From NCBI GenBank assembly GCA_947455195.1, contig CANGMI010000001.1, positions 372,001 through 436,000 on the forward strand: a stretch of DNA of 64,000 bases, read 5' to 3'. Source of the stretch: Pseudomonadota bacterium (GTDB lineage Bacteria > Pseudomonadota > Gammaproteobacteria > Burkholderiales > SG8-39). Each line of letters opens with the position of its first letter. Position 1 is the stretch's first letter. The notes below the pieces were generated by a model, which was not told the origin of the DNA, searched no databases, and was given only the letters and a program-made list of their open reading frames with translations. The position numbers and the translations under genes were made by a program. Shown piece by piece: positions 46,569 to 54,996 of this stretch.

Positions 46569-48725
46569 TCAGGGGCGCGTGGGGCCCGCTTCGGTGCCCG
46601 ACGTCGCGCTGCACGGGCCTGCCCCGCCCACTCGCTCAACGAAACTCACCAGATCGTCGGGAAAGAACGGTTTTCGCAGCACCGGCACGCCAGCAGGCTC
46701 GCGCGCAGGGTCGGGCGAATACCCGGTCATGAGGCCACATCTGAGGTTCGCGAACCGTCGCATCGACCACACCACCAGCGCGGGGCCGTTCATCGTGCCG
46801 GGCATCACGATGTCGGCCAGCAGCATGTCGAACGTTCCGCCCTTCAGGGCACTGCGCGCCTCGCGTACCGTGTCGCACACCTCGACCCGATGCCCGCGGC
46901 GCTCGAGAACCCGTTGCACGAGTCGGCCCAGCTGCGGTTCATCATCGACGACCAGAACCCGCAACGGAACCATGGCCATGGAAGTTGGCGTTGGCGTTGG
47001 CGTCGGCGTCTGGGCGGAGCTTTGCGCCAGGGTCAGGGTCGCAGTCTGCGTTGCCCCCGCCTCGGCCACGTCGACCGGGGCCGCCGGGAGATAGATCATC
47101 ACTCGCGTACCCTTCCCGGGCACTGACTCGATCTGCAGTCGGCCACCACTCGCGCGTGCCATCTGATCGACCTGCGCCAGACCGAGCCCGCTGCCACTGC
47201 CCACCGGCTTGGTCGTGAAATACGGCTCTGGCGCGCGCGCAAGCACATGCTCGCTCATGCCCTCGCCGTCGTCCTCGAGCTGGAGCCGCACATAGGGTCC
47301 GGCCGCCAACGCAAGGCGCACCGCTTCCTGCCCTCTGATCATGCGCGCCGCAAAAAGACTCAGGCTGAGGGTACCCTCGCCGTTCATCGCGTCGCGCGCA
47401 TTGGTCACCAGATTGAGCAAGGCACTGGCAAACTGCGTCGGATCGACGTGCGCGACCACGGGGACGCGGAGTACGTCGCTCTGCAGGACGATTGCGGGGC
47501 CGAGGACAAAACGGATCATCGGCAGGACGTTGGTGAGGTGGGTGTCAATCCGAAACACCGGCGCGGGCCGCCCGGGTGCCAATCCACTCGGCTGACGAGC
47601 AAACGCGAGGAGCGACGACACGAGTTCGGCGCCTCGCACCGCCGCTTCGAGCGCGGTACCCCAGGCCACCCGGCTCCGGGCGTCCTCCTCGAGGGCCGCA
47701 TCGATCTCCCGCAGGCTGCCGATGACGATCCCGAGCACGTTGTTGAGGTCATGCGCGAGCGCGCCCGACAACCGGTTCAGGGCTTCCATCTTCTGGTCAT
47801 GAGCCAGTGCCATCGTTTGCCGACGCTCTTCGGTGAGGTCGTAGCAGATCCCGGATGCCGTCGCGAAACGACCGTTGGCGTCGAGTGCGACAGCTTCTCT
47901 CAGCGCCACGATCCTCTGCGAACCATCGGGCATCTGAAGACGCACCTCGAGGGTTCGTCCGGCGAACCGGTGCTTCACTGCCTCCCGGACCCGAGGTCTG
48001 TCATCGGGGTGCACCCGCGCCAGAAATCGAGCCGTCCCCGCGGCCCGCGAATAGCGGTATCGGGCCGACTCCGGATCGGGTGGCAGGCCTGACCCGCTAC
48101 CTGCCTGCGCATCGGCCAGGGACGGCACCGGATATCCGAGCAGCAGATGGAATCGGCCATTCCATGTCACGCTGTCTGATGCGGCATCGACCGTCCAGAT
48201 ACCGAGGCTCGCCATCTGCACCGCGGCAGCAAAGAGGGCTTCACGCTGGCGACCCTGCTCTCGGGCGCGATGTCTCTCGGTGATGTCGATGTTGACCGTC
48301 ACCCAACCCAGGTGATTCGGCCCCGACCCGATCGGCGACACCTGCAGGCTGACCGGTGTCGGCCCGCGCCCGGGCGACTGGATCACCAGATCGACAGCCT
48401 GGTCGGCCTTGCTGCGAAACGCCTCCTCGAGCTTCGCGAAGACCTCGGGCGGCCAATGCGAGAGCGGGGCCTTGCGCCCGATGAGGTCCGACTCGGAGAG
48501 GCCGGTGAGCCGACAGAACGCCGGATTGACGAAGTGGAAGCGGCCTTGGGCATCGATGCCGGCGAGACCAACGGCCGCGTGCATCAGCAACTGGCGGTAG
48601 GTCTCGGCCGCCCTCGACGAGACCGCGCCGTCGGACGATGCCCGCCCCATCCCGGCATCGCTCGCAAGCACAGGCTCGCCGGCCGAGCACTTGCGACTGC
48701 CCTTCTTCAACGGTTCCACCCCCAT
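46569..48725 (-). CDS. hybrid sensor histidine kinase with C-terminal receiver domain
   Basis: 718 residues from ATG 48725 (GGGGAG upstream). No membrane helix is seen, so it should be cytoplasmic. Two PAS regions (about 45-155 with [19 protein letters not shown], and 165-305 with [28 protein letters not shown]) precede the HisKA/HATPase pair: H325 in [14 protein letters not shown]-box [20 protein letters not shown]-boxes [11 protein letters not shown] and [19 protein letters not shown] Thr-Pro-rich linker joins a receiver domain with D638 in LLADIVMP and a [13 protein letters not shown] start. There is no DNA-binding domain and no separate regulator gene next to it. The phosphorylation target is unknown. 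Confidence 0.94.
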   Translation of the reverse strand: MGVEPLKKGSRKCSAGEPVLASDAGMGRASSDGAVSSRAAETYRQLLMHAAVGLAGIDAQGRFHFVNPAFCRLTGLSESDLIGRKAPLSHWPPEVFAKLEEAFRSKADQAVDLVIQSPGRGPTPVSLQVSPIGSGPNHLGWVTVNIDITERHRAREQGRQREALFAAAVQMASLGIWTVDAASDSVTWNGRFHLLLGYPVPSLADAQAGSGSGLPPDPESARYRYSRAAGTARFLARVHPDDRPRVREAVKHRFAGRTLEVRLQMPDGSQRIVALREAVALDANGRFATASGICYDLTEERRQTMALAHDQKMEALNRLSGALAHDLNNVLGIVIGSLREIDAALEEDARSRVAWGTALEAAVRGAELVSSLLAFARQPSGLAPGRPAPVFRIDTHLTNVLPMIRFVLGPAIVLQSDVLRVPVVAHVDPTQFASALLNLVTNARDAMNGEGTLSLSLFAARMIRGQEAVRLALAAGPYVRLQLEDDGEGMSEHVLARAPEPYFTTKPVGSGSGLGLAQVDQMARASGGRLQIESVPGKGTRVMIYLPAAPVDVAEAGATQTATLTLAQSSAQTPTPTPTPTSMAMVPLRVLVVDDEPQLGRLVQRVLERRGHRVEVCDTVREARSALKGGTFDMLLADIVMPGTMNGPALVVWSMRRFANLRCGLMTGYSPDPAREPAGVPVLRKPFFPDDLVSFVERVGGAGPCSATSGTEAGPTRP
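46984..47007 (-). repeat. hexanucleotide repeat in the kinase linker
   Basis: Four tandem 6-bp units (GTTGGC three times, then GTCGGC on the plus strand) encode a Thr-Pro repeat in the linker between the kinase core and the receiver domain. Unit gain or loss would change linker length without shifting the frame. Confidence 0.7.
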
Positions 48726-48755
48726 GGCTCCCCTCGACCGTCTCGCCTCGCATTC

Positions 48756-48761
48756 TTTATA
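48756..48761 (-). promoter_or_regulatory. candidate -10 element of the hybrid kinase gene
   Basis: On the minus strand the AT-rich region reads TGTGTATAAAGAAT, with an extended TG-type TATAAA 31 bp upstream of ATG 48725. No -35 match is seen. The 21-bp repeat array lies further upstream, at about -70 to -160 relative to the predicted start of transcription. Confidence 0.45.
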
Positions 48762-48816
48762 CACAATAGTCCGGAAGCTGCAGCAGTCGTCGGAAAACAA
48801 TATTCACGGATGGCGC

Positions 48817-48912
48817 TCGAATGACCCGGATCGAGGATTCTGACACCCGTCTGGTGGATTTTGATACCCGTTTTTTGGTGTTGGATACCTTTCCTGGTTG
48901 TTTTGATACCCG
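48817..48912. repeat. degenerate direct-repeat array with a 21-bp period
   Basis: Core TTTTGATACCCG occurs perfectly at 48859-48870 and 48901-48912. A close copy (TTCTGACACCCG) is at 48838-48849 and a weaker one (GTTGGATACCTT) at 48880-48891. A fifth, mostly decayed copy ending in ACCCG is at 48817-48828. All five start exactly 21 bp apart, which is two helical turns. The array lies in the 242-bp gap between the kinase start and the end of the Bug receptor gene. Period and position suggest repeated protein-binding sites, but translation in either direction also gives heptapeptide repeats, so a minisatellite-like origin is possible. Confidence 0.7.
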
Positions 48913-48967
48913 CCATGGACGCTACAACCCATCGGCACGCGGCGGGTGCTCATCGAGGCCTGTCGCC

Positions 48968-49975
48968 TCAGTCGACGGTGAGACCGGCATCGCGAACGCG
49001 CGTCTGCCAGCGTGGCGCATCCTGACGGATGAAGGTGGCAAACTCCGACGGACTCATCGAATCGACCGGCTCCAGCCCCGACGCCACCAGGCGGGTACGC
49101 ACCTGCGGATCCCGCAGCACGGCGCGCGCATCGGCATTGAGCCTCGCCACGACATCACGCGGCAGGCCGCGCGGGCCGGTCAGGGCCACCCAGATCGCCA
49201 CATCAAATCCCGGGATACCCAGTTCCTTGAGGGTAGGCACCTCGGGCAGCGTGCTCGACCGACGCGTCGTGGTCACCGCGAGGACGCGCAGGCGGCCATC
49301 ACGAATGAGCGGTGCCGAAGCACCCGGATCGATGAAACCCAGGTTCACCTCGCCGGTAGCCACCGCGAGCGCTGCCTGAACGCCGCCTTTGTACGGCACA
49401 TGCGAGAGCTTGATGCCGTACTCGCGGTGCAGTTCGGCCACTAGAAAGTGGCCGATCGAACCGCTGCCTGCCGAGGCCGTCGGCACTTCCCCGGGGCGCT
49501 GGCGCGCGTGATCGAGCAGGCCCTGCACCGAGGTGACGGGGAGCGCCGGATTGACGATGACGGCAACCGGCCCTTCGGCCACCAGCGCCACGGGTTCGAA
49601 GTCGGTCCAGTCGTACCCCAGCGACCGGTAGAGCCACGGGTTGGTCGTGAGCGGCGCATTGGTCGAGAGCATGAGCGTGTAGCCGTCGGGAGCGGCACGC
49701 GCGACGGTCTGCGCCGCCACCGAACCGGCAGCGCCGGCCCGGTTGTCGACGATCACCGGCTGGCCCCAGGTCTCCGAGAGCTTCTGCCCGAGCACGCGGG
49801 CGAAGATGTCGACCGCGCCACCGACCACGTGGGCGCAGACAAGCCGCACGGGTTTGGCCGGATAGCTGGCAGACGACTCGGCAGCCTGCGAAGGCACGGC
49901 GAGAAGTGCCGGCACCAGCACCCAGCCAACGAGGTGCAGGCGCAAGGACCACCAGGACTTGCAGGCAGATTGCAT
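48968..49975 (-). CDS. Bug/TctC-family periplasmic carboxylate-binding receptor
   Basis: 335 residues from ATG 49975 (GGAG nine bases upstream). A signal peptide (HLVGWVLVPALLAVPSQAAE) is followed by the Bug fold: YPAKPVRLVCAHVVGGAVDIFARVLGQKLSETWGQPVIVDNRAGAAGSVAAQTVARAAPDGYTLML, then SHVPYKGGVQAALAVATGEVNLGFIDPG, VPTLKELGIPGFDVAIWVALTGPRGLP. In Bug proteins the segments after the first strand and around PYKGG line the ligand pocket for carboxylic acids. No membrane subunit genes adjoin it, which is common for this expanded family. It diverges from the short-chain dehydrogenase gene across a 215-bp region. Confidence 0.93.
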   Translation of the reverse strand: MQSACKSWWSLRLHLVGWVLVPALLAVPSQAAESSASYPAKPVRLVCAHVVGGAVDIFARVLGQKLSETWGQPVIVDNRAGAAGSVAAQTVARAAPDGYTLMLSTNAPLTTNPWLYRSLGYDWTDFEPVALVAEGPVAVIVNPALPVTSVQGLLDHARQRPGEVPTASAGSGSIGHFLVAELHREYGIKLSHVPYKGGVQAALAVATGEVNLGFIDPGASAPLIRDGRLRVLAVTTTRRSSTLPEVPTLKELGIPGFDVAIWVALTGPRGLPRDVVARLNADARAVLRDPQVRTRLVASGLEPVDSMSPSEFATFIRQDAPRWQTRVRDAGLTVD

Positions 49976-50190
49976 GACACTTGTCTCCGTGCGTACCGGC
50001 ATTCTGGGGGCCGACACCACGCACCCGACCCGATCCGAGCCTTTCTCGTCACCGGAGTATGGTGGCCGCCCGGAGCCAGGTCAATCGGCTAAGATCGGAC
50101 GCGCCGGGTCGCCCTGGCACCCCAAGGTCGGCTGACCGACAAGCGCACGGACAGGCGCACACCGGGGCACACAACACATCAGGGAGACAC

Positions 50191-50985
50191 ATGGACCTCA
50201 ATCTCACGGGCCGCACGGCGCTCGTCACCGGCGCATCGATGGGCATCGGCCTTGCCATCGCGCGCGTGCTGGCCGCCGAAGGCTGCACCCTGCATCTGGC
50301 CGCGCGCAACCCCGAGCGCCTCGCGGCAGCCGCCACCGACCTCGAGCGCGAATTCAGCGTGTCCGTCACGCCCCACCCATGCGACCTCTCGCAGACCGAG
50401 CAGGTGCTGGCACTCGCCCAGGCAGTGCCCGAGCCCGACATCCTGGTGAACAACGCCGGTGGCATCCCGCGTGGCACCCTGCAAGCGGTCGACGGCACCA
50501 CCTGGCGGCGTGCCTGGGATCTGAAGGTGTTCGGCTACATCGATCTCACGCGTGCACTTATCGCCCGCATGTACCAGCGACGACGGGGCGTGATCGTCAA
50601 CGTGATCGGTGCCGCCGCCGAGCGGCTCGACCCCAACTACATCGCCGGTTGCACTGGCAACGCCGCACTCAACGCGTTTACCCAGTGCCTGGGGTCCGAA
50701 AGCATCGCTCATGGCGTACGGGTCGTCGCGGTCAACCCGGGCCCGGTGATGACCGAACGCTTCATGCAGGGCCTGCACTGGCGCGCGGAGACCCGCTTCG
50801 GGGATCGCAACCGCTGGCAGGAGATCCTGACCCGCGACATCCCGATCGGACGTGCCGGCACGCCGGAAGAGGTGGCACACGCCGTCGCCTTTCTCGCTTC
50901 GGATCTGGCCGCCTACATCAGCGGCGAGGGTCTGCGCATCGACGCGGGCTTCAGCGGCAGCCTGAAGGTGAAAGCCGGTGAGTGA
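50191..50985 (+). CDS. short-chain dehydrogenase/reductase-like protein without the YxxxK motif
   Basis: 264 residues from ATG 50191, with AGGGAG upstream. The Rossmann nucleotide motif is normal (LVTGASMGIGLAIARVLA; LHLAARNPERL; DILVNNAGGIPRG), and the C-terminal FLASDLAAYISGEGLRIDAGF is usual for the SDR family. The catalytic tetrad is not: Tyr150 is followed by IAGC (YIAGC), with Cys where Lys is required, and the Ser expected about 13 residues earlier is missing (VNVIGAAAERLDPNY). Binding of NAD(P) is possible, but ordinary oxidoreduction is doubtful. It shares an 8-nt overlap with the crotonase gene and probably works with it. Confidence 0.87.
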   Translation: MDLNLTGRTALVTGASMGIGLAIARVLAAEGCTLHLAARNPERLAAAATDLEREFSVSVTPHPCDLSQTEQVLALAQAVPEPDILVNNAGGIPRGTLQAVDGTTWRRAWDLKVFGYIDLTRALIARMYQRRRGVIVNVIGAAAERLDPNYIAGCTGNAALNAFTQCLGSESIAHGVRVVAVNPGPVMTERFMQGLHWRAETRFGDRNRWQEILTRDIPIGRAGTPEEVAHAVAFLASDLAAYISGEGLRIDAGFSGSLKVKAGE

Positions 50986-51808
50986 CGCGCGCGCGAGCCA
51001 GGCACAGACCCTGAACCCGCCCCAACCCGGGCAACGTGCCGACGCGATTCTCACCCGGCAGGAAGGCGCCGTGGCCACGGTGGTCATCTCCAACATCGCG
51101 CGGCACAACGCGATGACCCCGGCGATGTGGGGCGCCCTGGCAGAGACCCTCGATCGGCTCGATGCCGACCCTGCAGTGCGCGTGATCGTGCTCGCCGGGG
51201 ACGGCGAGCGCGCCTTCGTATCGGGCGCCGACATTGGCGCCTTTGGCGCGAAAAAGCCCGAGGGTCCGCCGATGCCGACGGCCGATGCGCCCTACCTCCT
51301 GCCGCTGCGCTGCACAAAGCCCGTGATCGCGTCGATTCGCGGGTTCTGCATGGGCGGGGGCCTGGGCCTTGCGGCCTCCTGCGATGTCCGTCTGTGTGCC
51401 GACGACGCAATCTTTCGCATGCCCGCCGCACGACTGGGCATCGGCTACAGCACAGCAGGCATCGAGCGTCTGATGCAGGTCATCGGCACGGCCAACACAC
51501 TCGACATCTTCCTCTCGGCGGAGCGGTTCGGTGCTGCCGAGGCCCAACGCATGGGCTTCGTGCAACGCGTCGTGCCGGCCGCGGAACTGGCTGCGGTAAC
51601 TGCCCGCTATGCGCAGGGCGTTGCGCTCAACGCACCGCTCTCCCTCGCGACCGCCAAGGGCACCGTGCGCGAACTGCTCAAGGACCCGGCACGGCGTGAC
51701 TTCACTGCGGTCGATGCCCTGCGCGCGGCTTGCAGCGCGAGCGAAGACTTTCGCGAGGGCCGTCAGGCCTTCATGGAAAAACGCGATCCGGTGTTCAAGG
51801 GGTATTGA
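50978..51808 (+). CDS. crotonase (enoyl-CoA hydratase/isomerase) family protein lacking both catalytic glutamates
   Basis: 276 residues from GTG 50978, overlapping the dehydrogenase gene by 8 nt. The crotonase fold is clear: NAMTPAMWGALAETLDRL, VIVLAGDGERAFVSGADIGAFG (oxyanion hole), PVIASIRGFCMGGGLGLAASCDVRLCADDAIF, AQRMGFVQRVVPAAEL. The residue equivalent to rat Glu144 is Gly130 (GGGLGL) and that of Glu164 is Ala150 (MPAARLGIGY). Without these, hydration by the standard mechanism is not expected. An alternative crotonase reaction or a CoA-binding role is possible. A hairpin overlaps its stop. Confidence 0.88.
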   Translation: MSDARASQAQTLNPPQPGQRADAILTRQEGAVATVVISNIARHNAMTPAMWGALAETLDRLDADPAVRVIVLAGDGERAFVSGADIGAFGAKKPEGPPMPTADAPYLLPLRCTKPVIASIRGFCMGGGLGLAASCDVRLCADDAIFRMPAARLGIGYSTAGIERLMQVIGTANTLDIFLSAERFGAAEAQRMGFVQRVVPAAELAAVTARYAQGVALNAPLSLATAKGTVRELLKDPARRDFTAVDALRAACSASEDFREGRQAFMEKRDPVFKGY

Positions 51809-51837
51809 ACTCGAGGCTTGCCCCGCCTCATCGAGTT
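51808..51837 (+). terminator. hairpin at the end of the dehydrogenase-crotonase operon
   Basis: AACTC/GAGTT outer pairs and GAGG/CCTC inner pairs at 51808-51837 form an imperfect stem-loop beginning at the last base of the crotonase stop codon. There is no U-run, so it is a weak terminator candidate. Confidence 0.3.
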
Positions 51838-52018
51838 CGAGACGTCGGCAACTTATTGAATGTTCATGTCCAGCCGATGCCGCCTCATGCCGGGACGCGT
51901 TAGTCTTGACGATTGCAACCTGCATGGCTGGTACCGAGCTTGCGCTCGCTCCGCTCCGCTCTGTCGACGACCACAGGCAGAAGCAGGCCGGACGCCCGCG
52001 AGGCCGCCAGCACTCGTG

Positions 52019-52939
52019 ATGGACAGCCACGCCAACCACGCTCTGCCGGTCAGCCACCTCGACTGGCTCGAATCAGAATCGATCCACATCCTGCGCGAAG
52101 TGGCTGCCGAGTGCGCCAATCCGGTGCTGCTCTTCTCGGGCGGCAAGGACTCGGCCGTGTTGCTGCGACTGGCCGAGAAGGCGTTCAGGCCCGGGCGCTT
52201 TCCGTTCCCGCTGCTCCACGTGGATACCGGACACAACTTTCCCGAGGTCATCGCGTTTCGCGATCGCCGGGCAGCAGAACTCGGCGAGCGCCTGATCGTA
52301 CGCTCGGTGGAGGATTCGATCGCCCGAGGGCGCGTGACACTGCGCGCGGCCGATGAATCACGCAACAGGCACCAGAGCACGACGCTGCTCGATGCGATCA
52401 CCGAGTTCGGCTTCGATGCCTGTTTTGGCGGTGCCCGTCGCGACGAGGAAAAGGCCCGCGCCAAGGAGCGCATCTTCTCGTTTCGCGATGAATTTGGTCA
52501 GTGGGACCCGCGCAACCAGCGACCCGAACTGTGGAATCTCTACAACACGCGTGTGCATCCCGGCGAGCACATGCGCGTGTTTCCCATTTCCAACTGGACG
52601 GAACTCGACGTGTGGCAGTACATCGCGCGCGAACGACTCGACGTGCCGAGCATCTACTTTGCCCACCCGCGCGCGGTGATTCCTCGCCGTGGTGGCCTGA
52701 TGCCGGTCTCGTGGCTCATATCTCCGGGCGCGGGCGAGCACGTCGAAACCCGAATGGTGCGCTTTCGCACCGTGGGCGACATGACCTGCACCGCCCCGGT
52801 CGAATCGACTGCGATCGAAGTCGCCACCATCATCGACGAAACAGCCGTGAGCCGCATGACCGAGCGCGGCGCAACCCGCCTGGACGATCAGACCTCGGAA
52901 GCGTCGATGGAACTGCGCAAGCGTGAGGGATATTTCTGA
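52019..52939 (+). CDS. cysD: sulfate adenylyltransferase subunit 2 (CysD)
   Basis: 306 residues from ATG 52019; a GTG sits one codon earlier. The PP-loop LLFSGGKDSAVLLRLAEKA, HVDTGHNFPEVIAFRD, GFDACFGGARRDEEKARAKERIFSFRDEFGQWDPRNQRPELWNLYN and the C-terminal TIIDETAVSRMTERGATRLDDQTSEASMELRKREGYF show a complete CysD. With CysN it makes adenosine 5'-phosphosulfate from sulfate and ATP. Upstream (51809-52018) there is a 210-bp gap with no promoter that I can name and no sulfur riboswitch. The cysN start overlaps the stop by one base. Confidence 0.97.
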   Translation: MDSHANHALPVSHLDWLESESIHILREVAAECANPVLLFSGGKDSAVLLRLAEKAFRPGRFPFPLLHVDTGHNFPEVIAFRDRRAAELGERLIVRSVEDSIARGRVTLRAADESRNRHQSTTLLDAITEFGFDACFGGARRDEEKARAKERIFSFRDEFGQWDPRNQRPELWNLYNTRVHPGEHMRVFPISNWTELDVWQYIARERLDVPSIYFAHPRAVIPRRGGLMPVSWLISPGAGEHVETRMVRFRTVGDMTCTAPVESTAIEVATIIDETAVSRMTERGATRLDDQTSEASMELRKREGYF

Positions 52940-54207
52940 TGACGACCTCGGGCGTACTGCGCATCGCCACCGCTGGCAGCGTCGATGACGGCAAGAGCAC
53001 GCTCATCGGACGACTGCTGCATGACGCGAAGGCCATTCTCGAAGACCAGCTCGCTGCCATCGAACGCGCGACCACCAGGCGCGGCGGCGAAGGGCTCGAC
53101 CTGTCGCTCCTCACCGACGGACTGATCGCCGAGCGCGATCAGGGCATCACCATCGATGTGGCCTACCGCTACTTCTCGACACCGCAGCGCAAGTTCATCA
53201 TCGCCGACACCCCTGGCCACGAACAGTACACGCGCAACATGGCCACCGGCGCCTCGACCGCCGATGCCTCGATCCTTCTGGTCGATGCACGCAAGGGCCT
53301 GGTCGTGCAATCGCGCCGTCACGCGATCATTGCAGGCCTGCTCGGCCTCCGCCATGTCATCGTGGCGGTCAACAAGATGGATCTGGTCGGCCATGACGAG
53401 GCGGTCTTCCGATCCATCGAAGGCGAGTTCAACGCCTTTCTCGAACGCATCGGCATCACGCGGATTCACGTCATTCCCGTATCGGCTCTGAACGGCGACA
53501 ATGTGGTGGATCGCAGCCGGGCGATGCCCTGGTACCGGGGCCCTGCGCTGCTCGAACTGCTCGAGACCCTTGACGCAGAGGACACCAGCACCCGGCCGTT
53601 TCGTTTTCCCGTGCAAGGCGTGAGTCGGTCGCGCGCTCGCGATCAGAGCGACCGCCGCGCGTGCATGGGGCGCATCGAGGCGGGCACGATTGCGCGTGGC
53701 GATGCGGTGACTGTCTTGCCCGGTGGCCAACGCACGACAGTGCGCGACATCATTGCCTGGCATGACAACGCCAGCGCATCCTTCGCAACAGCCAGCGCCG
53801 GGCAGTCAGTCAACCTCGTCTTCACCGACGAGATCGACATCAGCCGCGGTGATCTGATCGCCGCCGCCGACACCGAGCCGGGCGATGCACCTCGCGTCCT
53901 GCGAGCCTTCGATGCGGTCGTCTGCTGGATGAGTCAGAACGCACTCGATACCTCACGCCGCTATCTGGTCAAGCACACTTCGCGTACCGTGCGAGCACGC
54001 TTCCTCGAGGTACGCGCTCAGATCGACGTGAATACCGGATCGACACGACCTGCGGCCAGACTCGCGCTGAACGACATCGGCGAGGTTCGCATCGCGACGC
54101 AATCGCCTCTGGTCGTCGACGCCTATACGACCCTTCGCCCGACCGGCGCCTTCATCGTCATCGACGAGGACAGCAACGAGACCGCCGCAGCGGGGATGAT
54201 CCGGTGA
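52939..54207 (+). CDS. cysN: sulfate adenylyltransferase subunit 1 (CysN)
   Basis: 422 residues from ATG 52939, overlapping cysD by one base (TGATG). A translation-factor type GTPase: Walker A AGSVDDGKSTLIGRLL at the N-terminus, switch region DQGITIDVAYRYFSTPQRKFIIADTPGHEQYTRNMATGAS, and VAVNKMDLVGHDE. Two barrel domains follow (MGRIEAGTIARGDAVTVLPGG; RARFLEVRAQIDVNTG). GTP hydrolysis drives APS synthesis by CysD. There is no fused CysC (APS kinase) domain, and no cysH or sulfite reductase gene is nearby. Confidence 0.97.
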   Translation: MTTSGVLRIATAGSVDDGKSTLIGRLLHDAKAILEDQLAAIERATTRRGGEGLDLSLLTDGLIAERDQGITIDVAYRYFSTPQRKFIIADTPGHEQYTRNMATGASTADASILLVDARKGLVVQSRRHAIIAGLLGLRHVIVAVNKMDLVGHDEAVFRSIEGEFNAFLERIGITRIHVIPVSALNGDNVVDRSRAMPWYRGPALLELLETLDAEDTSTRPFRFPVQGVSRSRARDQSDRRACMGRIEAGTIARGDAVTVLPGGQRTTVRDIIAWHDNASASFATASAGQSVNLVFTDEIDISRGDLIAAADTEPGDAPRVLRAFDAVVCWMSQNALDTSRRYLVKHTSRTVRARFLEVRAQIDVNTGSTRPAARLALNDIGEVRIATQSPLVVDAYTTLRPTGAFIVIDEDSNETAAAGMIR

Positions 54208-54237
54208 AGCGCCGGAACAACCCCGCACCCTGCCTGA

Positions 54238-54876
54238 TCAGCGACCCGGTTGAGGCGTGAGGCGCAAGTAGGGTTTCAGGGCACGAAAGCCCCGTGGAAA
54301 CTTCTCGGCCAGAACCGCCGGATCCTGCAGCGAGGGGAGAATCACCACGTCTTCGCCAGGTTTCCAGTTGCCCGGCGTCGCCACGCTGTGGTTGTCGGTG
54401 AGCTGCAGCGAATCGATCACCCGCAGGATCTCGTCGAAGTTGCGACCGGTGCTGGCCGGATAGGTAATGATCAGGCGCACCCGTTTTTGCGGGTCGATGA
54501 CGAAGAGCGATCGAACCGTATGCGTTGCACTCGCATTCGGATGAATCATGTCGTAGAGCGTGGCCACCCGACGATCGGGGTCGGCAATGATCGGAAAGTC
54601 GACATGGGTCGACTGTGTCTCGTCGATGTCGGCAATCCAGCGCTCATGCGACTCGACCGGATCCACCGACAGCGCAATCACCTTCACGTTGCGACGGGCA
54701 AATTCGGCCTTGAGCCTGGCGGTGAGGCCCAGTTCGGTCGTGCAGACCGGTGTGAAATCCGCAGGGTGCGAGAAGAGCACCCCCCAGCTCGTCCCCAGCC
54801 ATTCATGGAACAGGATCGGGCCGGCACTCGAATCCTGACGGAAATCAGGGGCGGTATCGCCCAGTCGCAAGGTCAT
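54238..54876 (-). CDS. 1-Cys peroxiredoxin (Prx6-type)
   Basis: 212 residues from ATG 54876 (GAGGAG upstream); the longer frame to 54927 is not supported. The catalytic Cys45 is in SHPADFTPVCTTELG. The Prx6 type is shown by ALSVDPVESHERWIADI, DFPIIADPDRRVATLYDMIHP, VRSLFVIDPQKRVRLIITYPASTGRNFDEILRVIDSLQ and the long C-terminal arm. It reduces peroxides with one cysteine and an external thiol donor. The gene stands alone, facing cysN (convergent, 30 bp apart). Confidence 0.95.
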   Translation of the reverse strand: MTLRLGDTAPDFRQDSSAGPILFHEWLGTSWGVLFSHPADFTPVCTTELGLTARLKAEFARRNVKVIALSVDPVESHERWIADIDETQSTHVDFPIIADPDRRVATLYDMIHPNASATHTVRSLFVIDPQKRVRLIITYPASTGRNFDEILRVIDSLQLTDNHSVATPGNWKPGEDVVILPSLQDPAVLAEKFPRGFRALKPYLRLTPQPGR

Positions 54877-54996
54877 GACATTCTCCTCTGATGGGGTAGC
54901 CACGGATCGGCACCCGACAGAGGACATTGTCCCCGTGCCTCAACGGCACAGGAACGATTGATTGGTCATTACCTTATGCCGCGAGGGCGCGTAGGC

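Noticed and set aside
48817-48912. CRISPR array
   Set aside because: The repeat units are only about 12 bp, with 9-bp gaps and no unique spacers of 30 bp or so. There are no cas genes.
48707-48916. Small minus-strand frame with heptapeptide repeats (GIKTTRK, GIQHQKT and similar)
   Set aside because: It results from the 21-bp period, overlaps the start of the kinase gene and its promoter region, and both strands give similar heptapeptides. No ribosome site supports it.
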